Positions 23,745 through 30,000 of a stretch of 30,000 nt of DNA are shown here, piece by piece. The notes beneath the pieces were generated by a model that saw only the letters and a program-made list of their open reading frames with translations, did no database searches and was not told where the DNA came from. Each line of letters begins with the position of its first letter. Positions within the stretch are counted from its first letter, which is position 1. The DNA is taken from NCBI GenBank assembly GCA_018398765.1, contig JAHBMJ010005942.1, positions 1 to 30,000 on the forward strand, given 5' to 3'. The translations under genes and the position numbers were made by a program. The stretch is from Chromera velia. Lineage: Eukaryota > Sar > Chromeraceae.

Positions 23745-24102
23745 TGTGTGCGCGCGTGCGTGCGTATCTCTGTGCGTGTGTGTGTGTGCACGTGCGTGCG
23801 TATGTATCTCTGTGTGTGAGTGTGCGTGTGTGCAGGTGCCGGGCACTTCGATCAAGTTGAAGAAGGACGCGACTGTGCAGGAGAAGAAGAAGGCGGCCTT
23901 CGCCGTTGCCTTCGGGGATGACAAGAAGCAGAAGATCAAGGAAGAGACTTGGGAGAAGATTGAGGGCGAGCACATCAAGCCCAACGTGGAGAACTACGAT
24001 TCCCTGCCTGCTATGACCAAGACCCCCGTCAAGTCTTCCGTCGAGAAAATGATGGACAAGGCTTTCGGCGAGGTCGAGCAGAAGTTCGTCTCGGAGGCCT
24101 GA
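22157..24102 (+). CDS. Small charged protein with MGSC N-terminus, three exons (22157-22205, 22359-22480, 23836-24102)
   Basis: Splicing gives 145 residues. Exon 1 ends CCCA|GTCAGTC, exon 2 is bounded by GCGTGCAG and GAG|GTGAGTTT, exon 3 starts after TGTGTGCAG and ends TGA at 24102; phases 1 and 0 are consistent. MGSCLGSLGG fits N-myristoylation at Gly2 with possible palmitoylation at Cys4, so I infer membrane-face attachment. The rest is charged, largely helical in composition: acidic DKYDEINDEVEKLEDGQEYE in exon 2, then basic KLKKDATVQEKKKAAFAVAF and EKMMDKAFGEVEQKF. No transmembrane segment. I do not recognise the family. Codon use is GC-rich, unlike the surrounding repeats, which supports coding. 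Intron 2 is 1,355 bp and repetitive. Confidence 0.8.
23085..23835 (+). repeat. Polypyrimidine and TG-repeat tract in intron 2
   Basis: A TTCCTGCC-type pyrimidine-rich stretch (23085-23460) and a GTGT tract (23640-23830) that runs straight into the exon 3 acceptor TGCAG. Long minus- and plus-strand ORFs here are repeat artefacts. Confidence 0.85.
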
Positions 24103-26060
24103 GGAGGAGGAGGAAACGAGGGGGGAGGGAAGGACTTCATGAAGCGAAAGAAGTATTGAGTCAATCACACATGCATCCATGCAGATCTTGTTGCAAAAAA
24201 GAGAAGACTGAATATTGATAGGAAGACCAAAATGAACTCCATTCATGAACTGGAGGTCATTGGACTTATCACAGAGAGAGGGAGAGAAAGACAGAGAGAG
24301 CAGCAGAGACGGGGGTGACATGCATGAAGGCACAGAGAGAGAAAGAGGAGACAGACGATGGCTCATGTGGTTGTTCGGATTGTGCAGCGGTTGGACTGGT
24401 CTGGCTCTTCGGGTTCTGCTTGCATGGGGGGGGTAAGGGGGGCAGTTGTTCTTCTTCTTTTGTCTCTCTCTCCAGCTGTCTCTCTTTTCTGGCGTTCACG
24501 TCCTTGGCTGGTTCCTACTCAATCAGACAGTGGACCTGCGTGCTGCGCTGGAAAGATGAAGAGGGAGAGTCTCGATCGAGAGGCACAGAGAGAAAAAGAG
24601 AGCAACTGATCGATCGAGTCGTTCGTTGGTGCAGTGGAGTCGTCTCGAAACGTGGATCGCCTGTCTCTCTTCATTCATGCTTGCACCGGGTGTATGGGGG
24701 GTGGAGGGATGGATGTCCCACCTGTTTCTCTCATTCATTCATTCGGGCTTCTCTCTTTTCCTCCCTCCTTTTTTCCGTCCGTCCGTTTGTCCATCGATTC
24801 CATGCATTCTTTGAATTAATTGCTGTGCAGTGTTTTCTCATTCATGCACGATCTTCCTTCGTGTGAGTGACTGAGTGAGTGCCCCCGTAGGTTTTCTTCT
24901 TTTCGCCTCGATCGTTTTGAGATGATGCATGCAGCCTTCCATCTTTCGAGCGTTCTTCGTTCGTTCGTTCGTTAACGGTTCGACTGCTGCACTGGCATGC
25001 TCCCTCCCTCCAACGCCCCGCATGCACCTTCACCTTCCGTAACTCCCTCCGTCCGTTTTGAAACCAACCCAAACGTCTAGACACCCACCCGGCCATCTTG
25101 TAGTTCTCTCCCTGGCTTGCTGGGCGTTCCACACACAGCATCTAGCTCAGTGGACGCTTCTTTCTTCGGCTGGCTGGATCAATTGGATCGTTTCTTCCTT
25201 CCTTCCTTCCTTCCTTCCTTCCCTCCATGCCGTCTGTGTATGACGTTGAAGCTGTCCATTCTACTCATGCTGTCCAGTATTAAAAAACAAACACTCACCA
25301 AAGAGAGTGAGTGGTTGCATTCATTCGATCATTCATCCATCCATCTATTCAAGGTGGTGCATTGTTTCTTCGTGCTTGCATGTGCACTCAAGATCGAATC
25401 AGATCCTTCCCTCCTTATTCCTTGCATTTACGCTTCTTTCGTCCGTCTTCGTTCGTTCCGCCTTTCGATCGATCGAGATAATTCAGCCAACCAACAATCA
25501 GGAAAGAAAAGATCTAGCTTCCCTTCCCGCTTTCATGAGCAGCATCTCTGTCTCAGTGGATCTTGCATTCAACCGACTGACTGACTGACTGAGAAGGAAT
25601 CATTGATACGGACAGGCAGGCAGGCAGCCCAACCTTTGCAACGATGGATTGAGAGAGAGAAAAAAAAAAAGGAAGAAAAGAGAAAGAACGACAAGAAGAG
25701 AACGAAAAGAAAGCATGCAAGAAAGAAACTGAGGAAATTCAAATGCATATGATTGACAAAGAAGGAGGACCAAATTCAAATACAGAGAGCGATCGAGAGA
25801 TCGAGAAGGGATCGAGGGGAAGGAATTCCCAATTAACCCTCTCTTGCAATTAAGTAAACAAACCAAGAGAGAGAGAAACAACGAAGTCGATAGGATCGAA
25901 GAAAAAAGAAAGAGGGCCCAGGGCAGTCCAAGATATGAAACCGTTTGTCCGACTCAGTGCTGGCCAAACGGTCGGTGGGTCATTCAAGCATCGATTGCCT
26001 TTAGGCTGGACGCTGCCTTCTTCAATGACACTTGCAGTTGATTTTGACGAACAACAGCAA
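24103..26060. other. Low-complexity intergenic DNA and 3' region
   Basis: GAGA tracts, CATT/CCTT and GTTCG short repeats, AG-rich stretch 25645-25920. Open frames are short and unpatterned. I see no gene. Confidence 0.6.
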
Positions 26061-27340
26061 GGAGGGACGGTCATAACTTATGATTCAAGTTATGAACCTA
26101 GTTATGAACAAGATAATGTCGTGATGTTTTTATGTTTTTAACTAGGTTTTTGACCGAGTTTTTGACTCATAAAGATTGATTGATTAAGATATTCTGAATT
26201 AAGCTTGAATTAAGTAAATATTTATTTATGACATTATATTCTTTACCATTCTAAATAGTAACATTCAAAAAATTAAATTTTAATTAATACGCGAAAACGC
26301 CGAAAAGTGATTTTTCATCAAATTATAAGGTGAAAAGAACTTTTTAAAGAAGTGAAAAATGACTCAAAATTATAATTTTTCAGCTCCACTTCAATCATTT
26401 GATTTTTTAATTAGAAGTTAATGTTTATATCAAAGTGTAAAAGGGATGTAAGGCGGAGTTACACCGGGGTATGGTCCCCGGGTACCAGGTTAAACGAAAA
26501 ATGGAGTTTGAATTCGATCGAACAGTTCAAACTGTATAATCAATGTAACATAACTTACACTGTGCTATTAGGAGTAACAATCTGCCCTTTTTGGTGCCGC
26601 CAGCTAGCGTCAGGACTTACGGCACCGTCAGGACTGTGTCTGACATTACATGAGTTGTGGCGTGACGATTGAGCCCCAACTTAGCCCCCAAGAAATTCAA
26701 TGCATTCCATGCAAATAACCTAAAAAGCGAAATTAACTTTCTTGTTATTTCTTATTCATATTAACATGATATTCTTTTTTTTTTCAGTGCACCATGTTTT
26801 TATATGGTTCTATAAATGCATGTTATTTCAATTTCTAGTCAGTTTTGAATTCAATTCCAGGCCTTTTAGTACCTTTGAGTACCTTTTCAGCCTAGTTGCC
26901 CTCCTCCGTGGGGGCTTGTACAATGTCATGCTTGTACAGCCACCAGCGCCCTCCTACACACCCTCCTACAGACTATGCAGCAGATAACAGCAGATGCTAG
27001 CGACATTCAAGTTTTTTTCCCACTGTCCCGCCCTCCCGTTAATTTCGTACACCCCCGCGTTCTGCGTCTTTCTGTCGAGCGCGGCTGTTTTCCTGGCGTC
27101 GGACCTCTATCTGCAGAGCGTCTTCACGAGCAGCCGCGCCCACTGGTCGCATCATTGCGGTTGTCGCCCAAGCCTGGGCTACAGGCTTGCTCTTTGCCTG
27201 GTAGACCTTCCCCCGGACTTTTATGGCAGCTCAGGTCCAAGCGGAAGGGGGTCCAGCGGACGGGCGAAGAACCCTTAAGTCCTTAACTTCCTGTCCTCCT
27301 TCACGATAGGCAGAAAGGCTCTTTTCAACACGCCCCGGTT
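26060..27340. other. AT-richer region without a convincing gene
   Basis: Composition changes sharply at about 26060. AACCTAGTTA and TAACTAGGTT form a small inverted pair near 26095-26152. A 94- to 103-codon frame at 26975-27286 has no recognisable motif. Confidence 0.45.
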
Positions 27341-27341
27341 T

Positions 27342-27981
27342 ATGGGCTTCCCGTGTACCGTGGAAGGAGTGAGGGAACGTGGGGGGGTGGAGACGAGGGC
27401 GGGCGGTGGGATGGAGGCTTCAGTGGCATCTGGTGGCATAGAAGGGAGCGACGGGAAGGCAGGGGAGGAAGAGGGGCAGGAGAAGGAAGGGTCAATGACA
27501 TGGTTCCAGCGCGTGGGTGGGAGGTTTCAGCCTCTTGTTGCTCGGGTTGAGGGGCCTTGGAAGGAGAGGAGGAGGGAGAAGGGGCTTCTCTTGTTTGCCA
27601 TCACTCTCCTCTCCTTCGACCTACTCTCTGATGCTGCAGTGGCTGGCATCATGTTAGGTTTGGGGAAGGAGACACCGAAGTTCTACTGGTTTGGCGTCAC
27701 TGTGGCTATCCTGACAGTGTTTGATCTTGCGAAGGTGTGGCTTGTACGCGAAGACTCAGTCAACAACCAGGCTGAGGGGCAGGGGGGCGGAGAGAGGAGG
27801 ATCTGGGGGGTGCAACAAGGTCGTCAAGGCCAATCTGATGCTGCATCCAAAGCAGACTCCCCTCTTTGCGGCTTTTAACAGAAAACAGTGGGACCTTGTT
27901 CCACGTCTCATCAGTAGAGGAGCAATACAGAGGAAGGGGAAAGAACAGATCTCACCTCTTCTCTTGTCCTGGGCACCATAG
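27342..27981 (+). pseudogene. Two-TM protein fragment followed, in another frame, by ankyrin-like repeats
   Basis: Frame 1 (27342-27878) has an acidic, Gly-rich start, then two hydrophobic segments, LLLFAITLLSFDLLSDAAVA and FYWFGVTVAILTVFDLAKVW. A shifted frame (open to 27981) reads TPLFAAFNRKQWDLVPRLIS plus RGA, an ankyrin repeat, then KGKEQISPLLLSWAP, the start of a second. The D...SD...FYWFG pattern vaguely recalls XK-related membrane proteins, which I cannot confirm. Either an intron joins the frames or a frameshift has broken the gene; I see no strong splice pair, so I call it a fragment. No start codon context decides the 5' end. Confidence 0.45.
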
Positions 27982-28214
27982 CCAAGAGACCCCACCTCTC
28001 AGCCAACGAGGCGACGGCACTGAGGTGACAGACTGAGTGGAAGAATGATGACGGGTTGTGGGGTTTGAAGGGGGAGGGAGGGGCCGGATATTTATCAAAC
28101 ATAAACACAACAAGAGAGAAAGGAAGTATACACATTATGGAATTGATCTCCTCATGTCCCTGTCCCTATGGTCGATCTACTGACCAAACTTTTTTGTCCC
28201 CGTCTGAGGGGGGG

Positions 28215-28826
28215 TTCTCAGCCTAAGGGGGGGCACTCTGGAAGGTTATGGTGGATTTTAAGCCCAAAATGACATAAAATGTGAACAAAAACAGATTTTT
28301 GCGAGCCAGTCTGGCAACCTGGAGCTCCATCTGGTCAAGTTACGTCAAAATCTGATGTTTTTGAAGTGTAGGCTATGCGGTTACTTTGGGTTACCCCCTT
28401 TTTATCTTTATCATACAAAGAGGTTACAGGTTACCCGGTTACAAGCATTTTGACCTCAGTAACCGACCAAATTTTCAACTTTTAAAAGCATTCAAAATGA
28501 TGTTTAGAACTGGTTTAGAACACGTTTGAATATTTTTTGAAGGAGGTTACTTCATTTTTGAGGGGGGTCAAAAAAGGTTACAGGTTACCCGGTTACGGGG
28601 GATTTGGGGGCAAAGTGAGTGTGACACATCATTTTTCATCATTTTTGACTATAACCTGAATTATTTAACAATCTTGAAGCCAGTTTTGTAAGTAACTAAA
28701 TGTAACTAATCGATTGGCACCACTTTTGACTGATGGTTACATGTCACATGTTGTATTACTAAGGGGGGGGTGTAGGGTCAGTAACCATGGTGTAACCGGC
28801 TGAAGTGCCCCCCCCTAGTTCTCAGC
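28215..28826. mobile_element. 596 bp non-autonomous DNA transposon with 8 bp target duplication
   Basis: The element 28223-28818 starts CTAAGGGGGGGCACT and ends AGTGCCCCCCCCTAG, an inverted pair with one mismatch and one length difference. TTCTCAGC flanks both ends (28215-28222 and 28819-28826). The interior has no ORF but repeats GGTTACAGGTTACCCGGTTA at about 28425 and 28575. The 8 bp duplication is typical of hAT-like elements; superfamily is an inference. Confidence 0.82.
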
Positions 28827-28849
28827 CTGCTCTTGGTAGGGAACCCCAG

Positions 28850-29400
28850 AAGGGAGAAATAAGAATGGTTATTGAAGACGGATAAAAGAAAACACAGACC
28901 ATTTGAAGGAAAAAAGAGGCCGGGGAGAGGGGGAAAGAGAGAGAATAATGGAGAGGGAGAAGGCGTATGAAAGGAAGAAAAGAAAGAGAGTGGAAGAAGG
29001 ATAGAAATGAAGGGGGAAAAAAGGGAACCAGGAGAGAAGATTAGCAGAAAGAGACACCGAACGCGGCAATACACAGAAGCAAAGGTGAAAAGAGCGGTAA
29101 GCAAAATGATAAGGGAATGAAAATATATCTGTATGCAGGCAACGAGTGACAACGATAAGGAGATCGAGTATGAGCTGGAACCAACGGAAGGAAAGAGGGG
29201 GGGAGGGAGGGAGAAAGAGAAGCGCTAGAGAGAAAGGATACGGAAATAAAGTATAGATAGAAAGACAAGTGGAACAATTTAAAAAAGGATAAATACATAC
29301 ACACAGGCACCCAGAAAGAGGAAAAGAAAAGATTAAATAAAAGAATAGAGAAAGATACGAGGGAGAGGAAAAAGGGAAAGAGAATGAGAGAGAGTAAAAG
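28850..29400. repeat. Purine-rich (GA) stretch
   Basis: A strongly strand-biased A/G-rich sequence with GAAAGAGAGAG motifs and no coding signal. Confidence 0.7.
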
Positions 29401-29418
29401 AAAAAGAGATAGAGACAG

Positions 29419-29454
<36 letters not shown>

Positions 29455-29910
29455 TAGCTAGGTTACAGACAGACAGACAGACAGACCGACCAACCGACCG
29501 ACCAATCGACCGACAGACTAGCAAACAGACAGACAGTCAGACAGTTACACAGACAGAGAGACAGACCGACAGACTAGTAAACAGACAGACAGACAGACAG
29601 ACAGTCAGACAGTCATACAGACAGATAAACAGACCGACAGACTAGCAGAAAGATAGATAGACAGACAGACAGACCGACTGACTGACTAGCAAATAGATAG
29701 ACAGATAGACAGACAGATAGACAGACAGTCAGACAGTCATACAGACAGACAAACAGACCGACAGACTAGCAAACAGATAGACAAACAGACAGACAGTCAG
29801 ACAGACTGACCGACCGACAGACTAGTAAACAGATAGACAGACAGCTAGTTAGTCAGTCAGACAGTCAGACAGAGAGACAGACAGACAGACCGACAGATTA
29901 GCAAACAGAG

Positions 29911-29943
<33 letters not shown>

Positions 29944-30000
29944 ATCAGTCAGACAGTCATACAGATAGACAAACAGACCGACACACTAGCAAACAGACAG
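29400..30000. repeat. GACA/CAGA satellite with an interspersed GACTAGCAAACAGA spacer
   Basis: Tetranucleotide GACA runs broken about every 46-85 bp by GACAGACTAGCAAACAGA-like and CAGTCATACAGAC segments. It continues past the right edge. Confidence 0.9.

Noticed and set aside
23443-24366. 307-codon minus-strand ORF
   Set aside because: It is antisense to exon 3 of the MGSC gene and a TG microsatellite reading as THTHTH; the sense exons explain the region.
27001-27286. 94- to 103-codon plus-strand ORFs
   Set aside because: No motif, no consistent frame with the downstream membrane segments, and no splice support.

Overview
The window looks like nuclear DNA of a protist, most plausibly a chromerid or other alveolate alga such as a Chromera-like organism. 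That is an inference from gene style; no taxonomic marker is present. The evidence is spliceosomal introns with GTNAGT-type donors and nearly invariant TGCAG acceptors, very short exons in kilobase-scale introns packed with minisatellites, and a secreted-type protein built from Temptin, EGF and RCC1-like modules. There are no bacterial operons, rRNAs or tRNAs that I can see. Long open frames inside the repeats (up to about 300 codons) are artefacts of periodic sequence.

Positions 385-21095, minus strand: one gene more than 20.7 kb long with about 33 exons in this window (about 1,215 codons), running off the left edge. I rebuilt it from splice sites, codon phase and protein motifs. The start codon is at 21095. 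Exon 1 encodes a basic N-terminus and a signal anchor. Exons 1-4 encode a Temptin-like domain, exons 5-9 four EGF domains, exons 10-26 RCC1-like repeats, exons 27-28 another EGF domain, and exons 29-33 more RCC1-like repeats. Almost all junction phases agree, and the RCC1 signature (C-W/F/A-G-x-N-x-x-x-Q/L-G) is often re-formed exactly across a junction.

The most unusual signal is in the exon edges. About 15 exon/intron boundaries in this gene have been copied as 29-49 bp direct duplications that include the splice site. The two copies are usually separated by a 40-90 bp palindromic or AT-rich insert. Most inserts belong to a family built on TTTCATACAGAATTC and its reverse complement. In two places the boundary copy has become a tandem array, 16 copies at exon 2 and 7 at exon 33. 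A second hairpin family (TTGACGCACGC...GCGTGCGTCAA) shows the same flanking duplication inside introns.

Positions 21096-22156: divergent intergenic region with a clear 163 bp MITE (36 bp perfect terminal inverted repeats and a 6 bp target duplication). Positions 22157-24102, plus strand: a three-exon gene for a 145-residue charged protein with an MGSC N-terminus, likely N-myristoylated. Positions 24103-26060: low-complexity intergenic DNA. Positions 26060-27340: AT-richer DNA without a convincing gene. Positions 27342-27981: a GC-rich fragment with two membrane segments and, in another frame, ankyrin-like repeats, probably a spliced or broken gene. Positions 28223-28818: a 596 bp non-autonomous DNA transposon with an 8 bp target duplication. 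Positions 28850-30000: purine-rich DNA, then a GACA/CAGA satellite.
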